A stretch of 64,000 nt of DNA from Microbacteriaceae bacterium 3FA27C10 (GCA_005502775.1 SCNI01000014.1:1-64000); one strand, 5' to 3'; counted from the first letter of the stretch, positions 25,997 to 34,631 are shown. Notes: generated from the letters alone by a model not told the origin. Translations and numbers: made by a program.

Positions 25997-26212
25997 GTGT
26001 CCGACCCGGAACGCGCCATCGCGCGCATCGTTCAGACCTACCCCAACGTCAAGGTGGTGCTGAGCGACATGGTGTTCAACGACTCCTACTTCCACTCCGC
26101 CGGCGTCGACGGCGGCACCCTCTACATCAACGCCGAGCTCACCTCGGTGATCGCCGCCCAGGAGGGCTGGACCGGCAGCATCATCACGGCCGAGGCCCTG
26201 CCCGACGCGTGA
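25997..26212 (+). CDS. Small conserved-looking hypothetical protein
   Basis: Not recognised. A 71-residue acidic protein with alternating strand-like segments (VKVVLSDMVF, GTLYINAELTSVI) and no membrane helix. It starts with GTG after GGTGGAGAG and overlaps the next gene by 4 nt (GTGA), which supports translation and cofunction or at least coexpression with the CDP-alcohol phosphatidyltransferase. The gene is divergent from the STAS/kinase pair. Confidence 0.7.
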   Translation: MSDPERAIARIVQTYPNVKVVLSDMVFNDSYFHSAGVDGGTLYINAELTSVIAAQEGWTGSIITAEALPDA

Positions 26213-26766
26213 CCGTTCCCAACGCCATCTCGATCGGGCGCCTGGTCATCCTGACGCCCCTCTTCGTGGTGCTGGTGCTCGTCGTGCACACCCCGCTGCT
26301 GGCGCTGCTGACGCTCGTCGTGCTCGGCGTCACCGACTGGGCCGACGGCTTCATCGCGCGCCGCTTCGACCAGGTGAGCGAGCTCGGCAAGAAGCTCGAT
26401 CCGGTGGCCGACCGCGTCTCGCAGCTCGCGGTGTGCGTCACCCTCGTCGTCGCCGGGCTGGTGCCGCTCTGGATGGCGCTCGTGCTGCTCGCGAGCGACC
26501 TGCTGCTGGGTGTCACCGTGCTGGTGCGGAAGCCCGGCATCGTGAAGGTGCGCACGCTCGGCCGGGTGCGCACCGTGCTGCTGATGGTGGGCTTTCCGCT
26601 GCTGCTGCTCGTGCAGTCGTTCTGGCCTGAGGATGCGCTGCTCGGCGCGGCTGCGCTCGCCGTGGTGGGCGTGGGCTGCGTTCTGCACGCCGTGGCGAAT
26701 CTCGAGTACACCTGGGTGACGGCGCGCGGGCCGCGGGTCGAGCCTGAGCCGAGCCGGGTTCCGTAG
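26209..26766 (+). CDS. CDP-alcohol phosphatidyltransferase family protein
   Basis: Integral membrane phospholipid synthase of 185 residues. The catalytic signature D-x2-DG-x2-AR-x8-G-x3-D-x3-D is complete: DWADGFIARRFDQVSELG followed by KKLDPVAD (about residues 42-67). Four to six membrane helices. The substrate could be glycerol-3-phosphate (PgsA), phosphatidylglycerol (cardiolipin synthase) or another alcohol; sequence alone does not decide. GTG start overlaps the preceding stop. Confidence 0.85.
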   Translation: MTVPNAISIGRLVILTPLFVVLVLVVHTPLLALLTLVVLGVTDWADGFIARRFDQVSELGKKLDPVADRVSQLAVCVTLVVAGLVPLWMALVLLASDLLLGVTVLVRKPGIVKVRTLGRVRTVLLMVGFPLLLLVQSFWPEDALLGAAALAVVGVGCVLHAVANLEYTWVTARGPRVEPEPSRVP

Positions 26767-26819
26767 CAGCGCTCCCTTCGGCAGCCGCTCGGCCCCGGTG
26801 GATGCGCGGCACTGGTGGA

Positions 26820-27878
26820 TCAGAGCGGGTAGGCGAGCGCCTGTTCCGCCGCGAACCCGCACCAGACCGCCATGCCGGGCGCAAGGTCGAGAGCCGCGAC
26901 CTCGCCGGGCGCGAGATCGGCCGCGATGAGCTCGGTGCGCACCCGCACGACGTCCCCGCGCGGTTCGAGATCGAGAACCGTGCCCGGCACCACCTGCAGC
27001 CCGGCGCCGGATGCCGGCGGCGCGACCCGCACCGAGACGAACGCCGGGCGCACGGCGATCGCGGCCCGCGCATCCGGAGCCAGCGGCGTCTCGCTCGTGG
27101 CCCGCAGCCGCAGCCCGCCCTCGGTCACGAGTTCGCCCGCGGCCCCTCCTCGCCCTGTGAGCAGGTTGAGTGCCGCGAGCCCGGCGGTGAACGGGTTGGT
27201 GGGGCGGTCGAGCACCGCGCGGGTGGGGCCGGCGTCGACGACGCGGCCGCCGTCCATCACCACCACCCGGTCGGCGAGGGTGAAGGCGTCGAGGATGTCG
27301 TGGGTGACGATGAGGGTCGTGCGGTTCGCGAGAACGCGGCGCAGCATCCGGCGCAGAGCGGGCGCCACGGCCACGTCGAGCGCTGCCATCGGTTCGTCGA
27401 GCAGCAGCAGCTTCGGCTCCGCGGCGAGGGCCCGGGCCACGGCGATGCGCTGGGCCTGGCCGCCCGAGAGCTCGGCGGGCCGGCGATCGGCGAGCGCGGC
27501 GGCGTCGACCTCGGCGAGCCACTCCTCGGCGAGCGCTGCGGAGGCCGCCTTGCCGCGCCCCCGGCTGCGTGGACCGAAGGCCACGTTCTCGCGCGCCGTC
27601 AGGTGCGGGAAGAGCAGCGCCTCCTGGGCGAGCAGGGAGATACCGCGGCGGTGCGGCGGGAGCCAGGGCCCCCGGCCGTTTCCGGCGATGTCGAAGAGGC
27701 GCTCGCCGTTCAGCACGGCGCGGCCGGAGTCGGGGCGCAGCAGCCCGGCGAGCACACCCAGCAGCGTCGACTTGCCGGCGCCGTTCGGACCGAGCACGGC
27801 CACGGTCTCGCCCTCGGCGAGCTCGAGTTCGACGTCGAAGCCGCGGGCACCCACCCGGCCGGCGAACTGCAGGCTCAC
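26820..27878 (-). CDS. modC: Molybdate ABC transporter ATP-binding protein
   Basis: ATPase of the molybdate importer, 352 residues. Walker [10 protein letters not shown] (about 31-39), signature [10 protein letters not shown], Walker [14 protein letters not shown]-loop IVTHD. The C-terminal third (about 260-350) is a TOBE/mop-like domain that can bind the oxyanion and regulate the transporter. The GTG start at 27878 overlaps the modB stop by 4 nt, which fixes it. Last gene of the mopI-modABC operon. Tungstate transport is possible for this family but less likely. Confidence 0.93.
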   Translation of the reverse strand: MSLQFAGRVGARGFDVELELAEGETVAVLGPNGAGKSTLLGVLAGLLRPDSGRAVLNGERLFDIAGNGRGPWLPPHRRGISLLAQEALLFPHLTARENVAFGPRSRGRGKAASAALAEEWLAEVDAAALADRRPAELSGGQAQRIAVARALAAEPKLLLLDEPMAALDVAVAPALRRMLRRVLANRTTLIVTHDILDAFTLADRVVVMDGGRVVDAGPTRAVLDRPTNPFTAGLAALNLLTGRGGAAGELVTEGGLRLRATSETPLAPDARAAIAVRPAFVSVRVAPPASGAGLQVVPGTVLDLEPRGDVVRVRTELIAADLAPGEVAALDLAPGMAVWCGFAAEQALAYPL

Positions 27879-28807
27879 GACGGGGCTCCCTCGGGCGGCT
27901 CGGCGGTCTCGGCGCGGCGCGCATCCCGGCGTGCATCCCGTCGCGCCCGTCGTGCTCGCCGCAGGGGAGAGGCCTCGCCGGCCTGGTGCGCGACGCTCAC
28001 CACGACGATCGCCACCACCACGAGCACGAGCGACAGCGCCACCGCCGCGTCGGGATCCGTCTCGCGCTGCAGGTAGATCTCGAGGGGGAGCGTGCGGGTG
28101 ACGCCCTGCAGGCTCCCCGCGAAGGTGAGCGTGGCCCCGAACTCGCCGAGCGCGCGGGCGAACGAGAGCACGGCGCCCGAGAGCAGCGCCGGCAGCACGA
28201 GCGGCAGGGTGATGCGCCGCAGCACCGTGGTGGGCGCGGCGCCGAGCGTGGCGCCGACCGCCTCGTAGCGGGTGCCGACGGTGCGCAGCGCGCCCTCGAG
28301 GCTCAGCACGAGGAAGGGCAGCGCCACGAAGGTCTGGGCCAGGACGACCGCGGTGGTGGAGAACGCGATGTCGATGCCGGCGACGCTCAGGCTCTGGCCG
28401 AGCAGCCCGCGCCGGCCGAAGGTGTAGAGCAGGGCGATTCCTCCCACCACCGGCGGCAGCACGAGCGGCAGCAGCACGAGCGAGCGCAGGACCTTCTGCC
28501 CCCAGAACCGCGTGCGCGCCAGCACGATCGCCATCGGAACGCCGAGCACCACGCACAGGGCGGTCGCGGCCAGTGAGGTGCGCAGGCTCAGCCAGAGCGC
28601 ATCCAGCGAGGACGGCGAGGTGATGAGCGGGAGGAACTGCCCCCAGTTCACCCGAACGACCATTCCCGCCAGCGGCACCACCACGAAGAGGGCGCCGACG
28701 ATCGCGACGGCGAGGATCCACCTCGGCACGCCGCCGTACAGGGCCGGCGCCCGCAGGACGCGGGCGCGGGATCGCTGAGCGGTGCGTGAGGATGCGGGGG
28801 CGGCCAT
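27875..28807 (-). CDS. modB: Molybdate ABC transporter permease
   Basis: Membrane subunit of 310 residues with about six helices. The cytoplasmic coupling loop is [22 protein letters not shown], the EAA motif of importer permeases, and the sequence [20 protein letters not shown] is typical of ModB. An Arg-rich N terminus (about 35 residues) and a C-terminal basic tail ([16 protein letters not shown]) extend the core. 53 nt separate it from modA; the end overlaps modC by 4 nt. Confidence 0.93.
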   Translation of the reverse strand: MAAPASSRTAQRSRARVLRAPALYGGVPRWILAVAIVGALFVVVPLAGMVVRVNWGQFLPLITSPSSLDALWLSLRTSLAATALCVVLGVPMAIVLARTRFWGQKVLRSLVLLPLVLPPVVGGIALLYTFGRRGLLGQSLSVAGIDIAFSTTAVVLAQTFVALPFLVLSLEGALRTVGTRYEAVGATLGAAPTTVLRRITLPLVLPALLSGAVLSFARALGEFGATLTFAGSLQGVTRTLPLEIYLQRETDPDAAVALSLVLVVVAIVVVSVAHQAGEASPLRRARRARRDARRDARRAETAEPPEGAPS

Positions 28808-28860
28808 CGGTGCGGTCGGTCGGTGCGGGTCGGTCGGGTGCTCAGCCGGACGGCGGATGC

Positions 28861-29694
28861 TCAGGGCTTACCGAACCCGGCGTCCTGCAGCACTCCCTGG
28901 CCCACGCTCCCGGTCACGAAGTCGATGAAGGCCTGGGCGAGCTCCGGGCTCTTCGAGGCGGTGACCGGGGCGATCGGGTAGGTGTTCACGGCCTGGCTCG
29001 ACTCGGGGAACGGGATTCCCTGCACCTTGTTGCCCGCCGAGGTGACGTCGGTGACGTAGACGAGCCCCGCATCCGCTTCGCCGCTCGTGACCTTGCCGAG
29101 CACGTCGGTGACCGAGGACTCCTCGCTCACCGGGGTGAGCGTGACGCCGGTGGCCTGCTCGACCGTGACGGTGGCGGCGCCGCAGGGCACCTGCGCGGCG
29201 CAGATCACGGTCTTGATGCCGGGCTTCGCGAGGTCGGCGAAGGCCGCGATGTTCGCCGGGTTCGACGGCGGGACCGCGATCTCGAGCACGTTGGTGGCGA
29301 AGTCGACCGGGGCCGAGGCGGCGATGAGGCCGCCGTCGGTGAGCTTCTTCATGTTCTTGGTGTCGGCCGAGGCGAAGACGTCGGCGGGCGCACCCTCGGT
29401 GATCTGCGTGACGAGATCGGAGGAGCCGGCGAAGGTGAGCGCCACCGTGGTGCCGGGGTTCGCCGCCTCGAACTCGGTGGCGAGCTCGGTGAAGGTGGCC
29501 TTGAGCGACGCGGCGGCGAAGACGGTGATGCTGCCGGAGAGGGCGGGGGTCGCGCTCGCGGTGGCCGCGGGGGTGCCGGCGCCCGTGGCGGTGGCGGAGG
29601 CGCATCCGGTGAGCGCGGCGACGACGGCGCCGGTGGCGGCGAGGCCGACGACCAGGCGCGCGGCGAACAGGCGACGGGGGTGCTGCTTCGTCAT
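28861..29694 (-). CDS. modA: Molybdate-binding lipoprotein
   Basis: Extracellular substrate-binding protein of 277 residues. A basic N terminus and hydrophobic core lead to a lipobox-like AALTGC near residue 26-31. The mature protein has the ModA features [41 protein letters not shown] and the late [11 protein letters not shown] 29694 overlaps the regulator stop by 4 nt and has GGGTTCAGGA upstream; an upstream in-frame extension would run through the regulator gene. Confidence 0.93.
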   Translation of the reverse strand: MTKQHPRRLFAARLVVGLAATGAVVAALTGCASATATGAGTPAATASATPALSGSITVFAAASLKATFTELATEFEAANPGTTVALTFAGSSDLVTQITEGAPADVFASADTKNMKKLTDGGLIAASAPVDFATNVLEIAVPPSNPANIAAFADLAKPGIKTVICAAQVPCGAATVTVEQATGVTLTPVSEESSVTDVLGKVTSGEADAGLVYVTDVTSAGNKVQGIPFPESSQAVNTYPIAPVTASKSPELAQAFIDFVTGSVGQGVLQDAGFGKP

Positions 29695-30098
29695 TCCTGA
29701 ACCCTTCCCGGGGTCTCGATGATGACCGTCGTGGCTTTCACGACGGCGACGGCGACGGAGCCGAGCTCGAGGCCGAGCTCGCGCACGGCCTCGCTCGACA
29801 TCAGGGAGACCACACGGTGCGGGCCGCACTGCAGCTCGACCTGGGCCATCACGGTGTCCAGGGTGATCTCGGTGACCACGCCCACGAAGCGGTTGCGGGC
29901 GGAGCGCCCGATCTCGGAGGGGTCTGCCGGCAGCACTGCGTTCTTGCGGGCGAGCTGCGCGAGGGAGAGGCCGTCGACCACGCTGCGGCCGGAGGCGTCC
30001 TTCGCGCTCTCGAGCACGCCCGTGTCGATCCAGCGACGCACGGTGTCGTCGCTGACGCCGAGGAAGCCCGCGGCATCTTTGATCCGTATCTGAGACAT
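29691..30098 (-). CDS. MerR-like HTH / mop-domain molybdate regulator
   Basis: A 135-residue fusion of a short MerR/excisionase-type helix-turn-helix (IRIKDAAGFLGVSDDTVRRWIDTGVLES, about 4-31) with a mop (TOBE) domain (about 65-135; NRFVGVVTEITLDTVMAQVELQ). It should sense molybdate or tungstate and regulate modABC, which it leads by a 4-nt overlap. The start at 30098 is fixed by a -10 element TAGACT 7 nt upstream. A longer in-frame reading would begin inside the tRNA-Cys gene and is not real. Confidence 0.88.
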   Translation of the reverse strand: MSQIRIKDAAGFLGVSDDTVRRWIDTGVLESAKDASGRSVVDGLSLAQLARKNAVLPADPSEIGRSARNRFVGVVTEITLDTVMAQVELQCGPHRVVSLMSSEAVRELGLELGSVAVAVVKATTVIIETPGRVQE

Positions 30099-30105
30099 GG
30101 GAACA

Positions 30106-30111
30106 AGTCTA
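30106..30111 (-). promoter_or_regulatory. -10 element TAGACT of the mod operon (leaderless)
   Basis: TAGACT on the minus strand ends 7 nt before the ATG at 30098. It lies between the tRNA-Cys gene and the regulator and sets the operon start. Confidence 0.55.
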
Positions 30112-30162
30112 GGGCCGCATCTGCGGAGTATTCGCCCGAGGGGGTCTGCGAGCTCGTTCGAG

Positions 30163-30233
30163 AGGCGCCTACGGGATTCGAACCCGTGTCTACGGCTTTG
30201 CAGGCCGCTGCGTAACCACTCCGCCAAGGCGCC
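30163..30233 (-). tRNA. tRNA-Cys (anticodon GCA)
   Basis: Minus-strand cloverleaf of 71 nt without encoded CCA. Acceptor GGCGCCT pairs with AGGCGCC plus discriminator T; the anticodon arm GCGGC-CTGCAAA-GCCGT carries GCA; the T arm is ACGGG-TTCGAAT-CCCGT. It is oriented with the mod operon but has its own unit. Confidence 0.95.
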
Positions 30234-30298
30234 GGATGTGGTGCTGTCCTTGGAGCGTAGACGCCTTCGGAGGGGGAGTGGTCATTGTTACGGGGTGT

Positions 30299-31267
30299 TC
30301 AGCGCATCCGGGCGGCCACGTCGTCGAGGGCGCGGTGGGCCTCGGGGGTCCAGCCGGCGCCGACGAACACGTGGATGCTGCCGGGGTAGAGCCGCAGGGT
30401 CACGGGCGACCCCGCGCGCGTCGCCTTGGCGGCGAAGCGCTTGGCATCGGTGAGCAGGATGTCGTGGTCGCCCTGGTAGATGTGCGTCGGCGGCAGGGCG
30501 TCGAGGTCTCCGAAGAGCGGGCTGACGAGCGGATCGGTGGTCGCGCGGGCGCCCGCCCAGGCGATGCCCTGCTGCACGAGCGGGGCTCGGTCGAGCATCG
30601 GGTCGAGCGCTTCGAGGGCGTCGATGCCCGGATCGGCGAGGGTGACGTCGAGCCAGGGGGAGAAGAGGAAGGTCGCATCGGGCATCCGGAGGCCGGAGTC
30701 GCGGGCGTGCAGGGCGAAGCCGGCTGCGAGGCCGCCGCCCGCCGAGTCGCCGCCCACGAACACGCGCGGCGCGGCGCGGCCGGCGTAGTCGGCGCTCGTC
30801 GCGGGCGCCTTCCTGCCCGTGCCCGTGCTCGTGCCTGCCGCCGCACGCCTCGCCGGCTGGGCGGCGTCCAGACCGGCGCGCTCGAGCTCGCGGGCGTACA
30901 CGGCCTCGAGCAGCGGGTAGGCCTCGTCGACGGTGTGCTCGGGAGCCAGCCCGTAGTCGACCACCACGAGGGCGGCCCCGGTGCGCCGCAGGATGCCGCC
31001 GATGATGCTCCAATGCGGCCCGACCATCGGATGCTCGTAGGAGCCGCCGTGCAGGTACACGAAGCGGTCGCCGGATGCGCCGCGCCGCGGAGTGAGGGTC
31101 GTCACCTCGAATCCGCCCACCGTGGCGACCTCGACGACGCACCGCCGTCGCAGGCTCGCGGGCATCGGCGCCGCGACCTTCGGCGCATCCGCCGCGCGCT
31201 TGTCCCACAGGGCCTTCACGAGCGGGATCGACGCGAGCCCTCGCGTCAGCGTCATGGGGATCGACAC
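30299..31267 (-). CDS. HSL-family alpha/beta hydrolase (esterase)
   Basis: Cytoplasmic esterase of 322 residues in the hormone-sensitive-lipase family. Oxyanion motif YLHGGSYEHP (about 80-89), nucleophile elbow GGDSAGGGLAAG, acid QGDHDIL and base PGSIHVF. An unusual Gly/Thr/Arg-rich insertion (AAAGTSTGTGRK region) lies before the nucleophile elbow. The GTG start at 31267 is chosen because GAGGAG lies 5 nt upstream; an ATG five codons later is less well placed. Substrate unknown; no operon partner. Confidence 0.87.
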   Translation of the reverse strand: MSIPMTLTRGLASIPLVKALWDKRAADAPKVAAPMPASLRRRCVVEVATVGGFEVTTLTPRRGASGDRFVYLHGGSYEHPMVGPHWSIIGGILRRTGAALVVVDYGLAPEHTVDEAYPLLEAVYARELERAGLDAAQPARRAAAGTSTGTGRKAPATSADYAGRAAPRVFVGGDSAGGGLAAGFALHARDSGLRMPDATFLFSPWLDVTLADPGIDALEALDPMLDRAPLVQQGIAWAGARATTDPLVSPLFGDLDALPPTHIYQGDHDILLTDAKRFAAKATRAGSPVTLRLYPGSIHVFVGAGWTPEAHRALDDVAARMR

Positions 31268-31401
31268 GGTCACTCCTCGCTTCGCGGGCCTGCCGTGCGG
31301 ATGCGCCGCCGGCTCCGGTGAGCCGATCCTACGGCCCGGGCGCTCGAGAGCGCGGCCGATCCCGCCGCGTCGGCTGCGCCTGCCGGGTGGCGGCTCTTCG
31401 T

Positions 31402-31962
31402 TCAGTCGGCGGTGAGCGCCCGCAGCTCCGTGAGGGCCTCGCGGATGCAGACGGCCAGGGGCGGTGCGTCGACGTCGCCGACCCAGCGCGCGAAAGCCGC
31501 GTGGAACACGGCCACGCCGGTCTGCGCCGCCAGGGTCGCCGCGAGCGGGTCGACGCCGCGCCGTTGCAGGGCGGCGGCGGCGGCCGCTCCCAGGCTCGCG
31601 AGCTTCAGCAGCTCCCGCTCCTGCAGGCTGGGGTTCGCGGTGAGGATCGCCGCGCGCTGGGCGGCGTACTCGCGCTCGGGGATGCCCGAGCCGGCCACCT
31701 CCATCGCCCGGCCGACGGTCTCGACCGGGCCGACGCCCGCGGGCGTGGCCTCGATGGCGGCGAGCACCGCCTCCTGCAGCCCGACCGAGCCGTTGAAGAG
31801 CACTTCGCGCTTGTCGGCGAAGTGCCGGAAGAAGGTGCGTTCGGTCACGCCCGCCCGCTCGGCGATCTCGGCCACGGTGGTCTGCTCGAAGCCGCGCTCG
31901 CCGTAGAGCTGCATCGCGGCCAGGGCGAGGCGGCCGCGCGCATCCGGTTCCCAACGTGCCAT
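31402..31962 (-). CDS. TetR-family regulator of the adjacent epimerase
   Basis: A 186-residue repressor. N-terminal HTH (about 25-50; TTVAEIAERAGVTERTFFRHFADKRE) followed by a helical ligand domain. Transcribed divergently from the epimerase at 32085, with two 19-bp operators between them. Leaderless start: TAGAAT lies 6 nt before the ATG on the minus strand. It is a clear paralogue of the TetR at 43755 (shared MxRWxPDARxRL start and TFFRHFxDK). Confidence 0.9.
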   Translation of the reverse strand: MARWEPDARGRLALAAMQLYGERGFEQTTVAEIAERAGVTERTFFRHFADKREVLFNGSVGLQEAVLAAIEATPAGVGPVETVGRAMEVAGSGIPEREYAAQRAAILTANPSLQERELLKLASLGAAAAAALQRRGVDPLAATLAAQTGVAVFHAAFARWVGDVDAPPLAVCIREALTELRALTAD

Positions 31963-31968
31963 GACGCC

Positions 31969-31974
31969 ATTCTA
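31969..31974 (-). promoter_or_regulatory. -10 element TAGAAT of tetR (leaderless)
   Basis: TAGAAT on the minus strand ends 6 nt before the ATG at 31962. The operator at 31993-32011 would cover the -35 region. Confidence 0.55.
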
Positions 31975-31992
31975 GTGCGAGCCCTGCGGAGT

Positions 31993-32011
31993 GATGACAG
32001 GAGCTGACATC
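31993..32011. promoter_or_regulatory. TetR operator O1
   Basis: GATGACAG-GAG-CTGACATC, an 8-bp dyad with one mismatch. It lies over the expected -35 of tetR and matches the second operator 31 bp away, centre to centre. Confidence 0.6.
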
Positions 32012-32017
32012 GGGTGC

Positions 32018-32023
32018 TAGAGT
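32018..32023 (+). promoter_or_regulatory. -10 element TAGAGT of the epimerase gene
   Basis: TAGAGT predicts a start near 32030 and a leader of about 55 nt that ends in the ribosome-binding site AAGGAGG (32071-32077). Operator O2 begins directly after it. Confidence 0.5.
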
Positions 32024-32042
32024 GATGTCAGCAACTGACATT
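32024..32042. promoter_or_regulatory. TetR operator O2
   Basis: GATGTCAG-CAA-CTGACATT, a near-perfect dyad (7 of 8 per half, perfect inner 7). It covers the predicted transcription start of the epimerase gene, a classic repression site. Confidence 0.65.
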
Positions 32043-32084
32043 GATCGCCCAGGCCGTGCAGGCCGGGCGGAAGGAGGCGCACTC

Positions 32085-32987
32085 ATGCGCGTATTCGTCA
32101 CCGGGGCATCCGGCTGGATCGGCTCCGCCGTCGTCCCCGAACTCCTCGCGGCGGGTCACGAGATCGAAGGCCTGGTGCGCACCGAGGAGAAGGCGGCGGC
32201 CCTGACGGCGCTCGGAGCGACGGCCCGGCTCGGCGACCTCGACGACCTCGACGGCCTGCGTGCCGGCGCCGAGGCATCCGAGGGCGTGGTTCATCTCGCC
32301 TTCAAGCACGACTTCTCCGACATGGCGGGTGCCGGCCGCACCGAGCGTGCCGCCGTCGAGGCGATGGCCACCGCGCTCGCGGGCAGCGACCGGCCGTTCC
32401 TGTTCGCCTCGGGCGTCGCGATGCTGGCGCCGGGCCGCGTGCTGACCGAGCGCGACGCCTCGCCGGCGGTGGGGCCGGATGCTCCGCGCGGCGGCGGAGA
32501 GAACTTCGCGCTCGAGTTCGTGGAGCGCGGTGTGCGCTCGGTGGCCCTGCGCTTCGCGCCGACGGTGCACGGGCAGGGCGACTACGGGTTCCTGTCGGTG
32601 ATCGCCGCGATCGCGCGGCAGAAGGGCGTGGCCGGGTACATCGGCGACGGCTCGAACCGCTGGCCCGCGGTGAACCGGGCGGATGCGGCGGCCGCGGTGG
32701 CGCTCGCACTCGAGAAGGCGCCGGCGGGAACGCTCGTGCACGCCGTGGGCGAGGAGGGCATCTCGGCCAAAGAGATCGCCGAGGCGCTCGGCCGTACGCT
32801 CGGCGTGCCGACGGCGTCGATCGCGCCCGAGGCCGCGGCCGAGCACTTCGGCTGGATCGGCAGGTTCTTCGGCGTCGACATGCCCGCCTCGAGCGTGCTG
32901 ACGCAAGAGCTGCTCGGCTGGACGCCGACGCATCCCGGCCTTCTCGCCGACATCGAGGCGGGCTACTACCCGGGTCTCGCGGCATAA
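32085..32987 (+). CDS. NAD(P)-dependent epimerase/dehydratase (extended SDR), copy 1
   Basis: A 300-residue Rossmann protein with N-terminal nucleotide motif MRVFVTGASGWIGSAV, followed by GVVHLAFKHDF and a region EGISAKEIAEALGRTLGVP. The canonical YxxxK is replaced around GGGENFALEF, as in atypical SDRs, so a conventional epimerase reaction is not assured. Strong ribosome-binding site AAGGAGG at 7 nt from the ATG. Controlled by the divergent TetR. Homologous to the gene at 42790 and, more distantly, 40034. Confidence 0.87.
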   Translation: MRVFVTGASGWIGSAVVPELLAAGHEIEGLVRTEEKAAALTALGATARLGDLDDLDGLRAGAEASEGVVHLAFKHDFSDMAGAGRTERAAVEAMATALAGSDRPFLFASGVAMLAPGRVLTERDASPAVGPDAPRGGGENFALEFVERGVRSVALRFAPTVHGQGDYGFLSVIAAIARQKGVAGYIGDGSNRWPAVNRADAAAAVALALEKAPAGTLVHAVGEEGISAKEIAEALGRTLGVPTASIAPEAAAEHFGWIGRFFGVDMPASSVLTQELLGWTPTHPGLLADIEAGYYPGLAA

Positions 32988-32988
32988 T
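32983..32988 (+). promoter_or_regulatory. -10 element CATAAT (leaderless) of the DUF2510 gene
   Basis: CATAAT ends 6 nt before the ATG at 32995 and contains the TAA stop of the preceding gene. Confidence 0.45.
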
Positions 32989-32994
32989 CGACAG

Positions 32995-33558
32995 ATGACC
33001 TCGGGGGAATTCGACAGGGCCCAGAGCGTGCAGCCGGCCGCCGCGGCGCAGCCACCGGCGCCGCAGCTGCCGGCGATGCCGTCGCTGCCGCCGCCGGGCT
33101 GGTACACCGACCCCGACCCGGCCGCTGGAGGGCGCGAGCGCTGGTGGACGGGCTCGGCCTGGTCGCCTCACACCGCGCGCGCCGCGCGGAACGGGATCTT
33201 CGGAGCCGACTACGAGCGAGCGCATCGCCCGGGTGCGAACCACGCCGTGCGCCGGGGTTCACGGTTCTATCTGGTCGGGGTGCTGCTCTGGGTGGCGTCG
33301 GTCATCGGCATCGTCGTGGTCGGCATGCTGGGTGTGCAGGGGAGTCCGGTGCCGTTCGCGGCGACCATCGTGACCGGATTGCTCGGGCTGATCGCGGTCG
33401 CCGTGGTGCTCATCGGGATCGCCGCGTTCCACGGAGTTCGTGGACTGCGGGCGGCGGCCCAACACGGTGCGACGGTGCCGGCGGTGCGTCTGATCGTGGC
33501 TCCGGTGGTCATCGTCGTCGTCACCGTCGGCATCGTGCTGATGATGTTCCTCCGCTGA
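32995..33558 (+). CDS. DUF2510 membrane protein
   Basis: A 187-residue protein with a Pro/Ala N terminus, a DUF2510 domain (PPPGWYTDPDP...RERWWTGSAWS, about 31-60) and three hydrophobic helices (about 90-112, 117-140, 160-183). DUF2510 proteins are abundant in actinobacteria and their function is unknown; the domain probably lies on the cytoplasmic side. Leaderless start immediately after the epimerase gene. Confidence 0.8.
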   Translation: MTSGEFDRAQSVQPAAAAQPPAPQLPAMPSLPPPGWYTDPDPAAGGRERWWTGSAWSPHTARAARNGIFGADYERAHRPGANHAVRRGSRFYLVGVLLWVASVIGIVVVGMLGVQGSPVPFAATIVTGLLGLIAVAVVLIGIAAFHGVRGLRAAAQHGATVPAVRLIVAPVVIVVVTVGIVLMMFLR

Positions 33559-33603
33559 CGCCGCGGCGCCCCCGACGCGGTGGCTGCCGCCGAGTCCGCG
33601 TGC

Positions 33604-34047
33604 TCAGCGGTCGAGCGGTGCTCGCTGTGCGTCCCGTGCCGCGTGCGCGGCGTGCGCCTCGGCGACGGGCGTGACCCGCACCACCTCCGCGAGCGGCCAG
33701 CGGGCGCTGAAGTACGCCTCGGCGACGGCCATCGGCAGCTCGCCGTCGGTCTCGCCGGCGTCAGAGAGGGCGGCCCGGTCGGGGACGGCGGGGCCGGCGA
33801 CGAGGGCGATCACGTCGACCGGGCCGAAGCTCTCCTCGATCGTCCACAGCGCATCCGTCAGCGAGAGCAGCTCGGTGTCGCGCGTCTCGGCGGTCAGGAT
33901 GCCGTCGGCGTACACGTTCACGAGCAGCGCGAACGGCGCGGCATCGCGGGTGATCACCGCCACCTGGTCGTGCTGTTCGAGCAGGGCGCCCGCGAGCGTG
34001 CGGGCGGCCACGTCGTCGTCGCTCACGATGCACCAGACTTCGGACAT
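33604..34047 (-). CDS. Short Rossmann/SDR-like hypothetical protein
   Basis: A 147-residue protein reminiscent of the N-terminal half of a short-chain dehydrogenase: VWCIVSDDDVAARTLAGALLEQHDQVAVITRD, then ALWTIEESFGPVDVIALVAGPAVPDR. It lacks a glycine-rich TGxxxGxG loop and the catalytic YxxxK, and ends where the second half would begin, so enzymatic activity is doubtful. The ATG at 34047 has GGAGGAGG 9 nt upstream. Function unknown. Confidence 0.65.
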   Translation of the reverse strand: MSEVWCIVSDDDVAARTLAGALLEQHDQVAVITRDAAPFALLVNVYADGILTAETRDTELLSLTDALWTIEESFGPVDVIALVAGPAVPDRAALSDAGETDGELPMAVAEAYFSARWPLAEVVRVTPVAEAHAAHAARDAQRAPLDR

Positions 34048-34262
34048 TCGCACAGACCTCCTCCGGCGCTCTCGGCGCCGTCCCGGGGTTCCGGCCACCC
34101 GGCTGGGCCGTCGGTCATCCCATGCTCGCCGCTGGCGGCGCGTGGCGAATCCTCCCAGGGTGCACATCGCGCTACTGCGGATGCGGTACCGCGGTGCCAT
34201 GCGAGCGGGCTGCGCTGACCGCTACCCTGGACCCGTTCAGCATCTGGAAAGGGAACGAGACC

Positions 34263-34631
34263 ATGACATTCGGCGAGTCGATCAGCACGGTGTTCCGCAA
34301 ATACGCCGACTTCGCCGGGGTGGCGTCGCGCTCGGAGTTCTGGTGGTGGATTCTCTTCACCGCTCTGGTCTCGGCCGCGCTGAACGTGTTCACCGCGGTG
34401 CCGATCAGCGGTGGATCGAGCGTCGGCGCCCTGCTCTCCGGGGTCTGGTCGGTGGCCGTGCTCGTGCCGAACCTCGCGGTCGGCGTGCGCCGGCTCCGGG
34501 ATGCGGGGCACAGCTGGCCGAATCTGTTCTGGGTGCTCGTGCCCATCGGGGGACTCGTCGTGCTGATCGTGTACTTCACGCAGCCCTCGCGGCAGCCGGT
34601 GCCGAACGGCCCGGAGGCGATCCGCGTCTGA
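34263..34631 (+). CDS. DUF805 family membrane protein
   Basis: A 122-residue protein starting in the DUF805 manner (FGESISTVFRKYADFAGVASRSEFWWWILF) with three to four membrane helices and the family's LAVGVRRLRDAGHSWPNLFWVLVPIGG segment. Function of the family is unknown. Ribosome-binding site GGAAAGGGAA precedes the ATG. A clean hairpin terminator follows. Confidence 0.88.
   Translation: MTFGESISTVFRKYADFAGVASRSEFWWWILFTALVSAALNVFTAVPISGGSSVGALLSGVWSVAVLVPNLAVGVRRLRDAGHSWPNLFWVLVPIGGLVVLIVYFTQPSRQPVPNGPEAIRV

Noticed and set aside
30099-30227. N-terminal extension of the molybdate regulator reading MAEWLRSGLQSRR...
   Set aside because: This stretch is the antisense-free translation of the tRNA-Cys gene itself, a common annotation artefact. 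The leaderless promoter at 30106-30111 sets the start at 30098.
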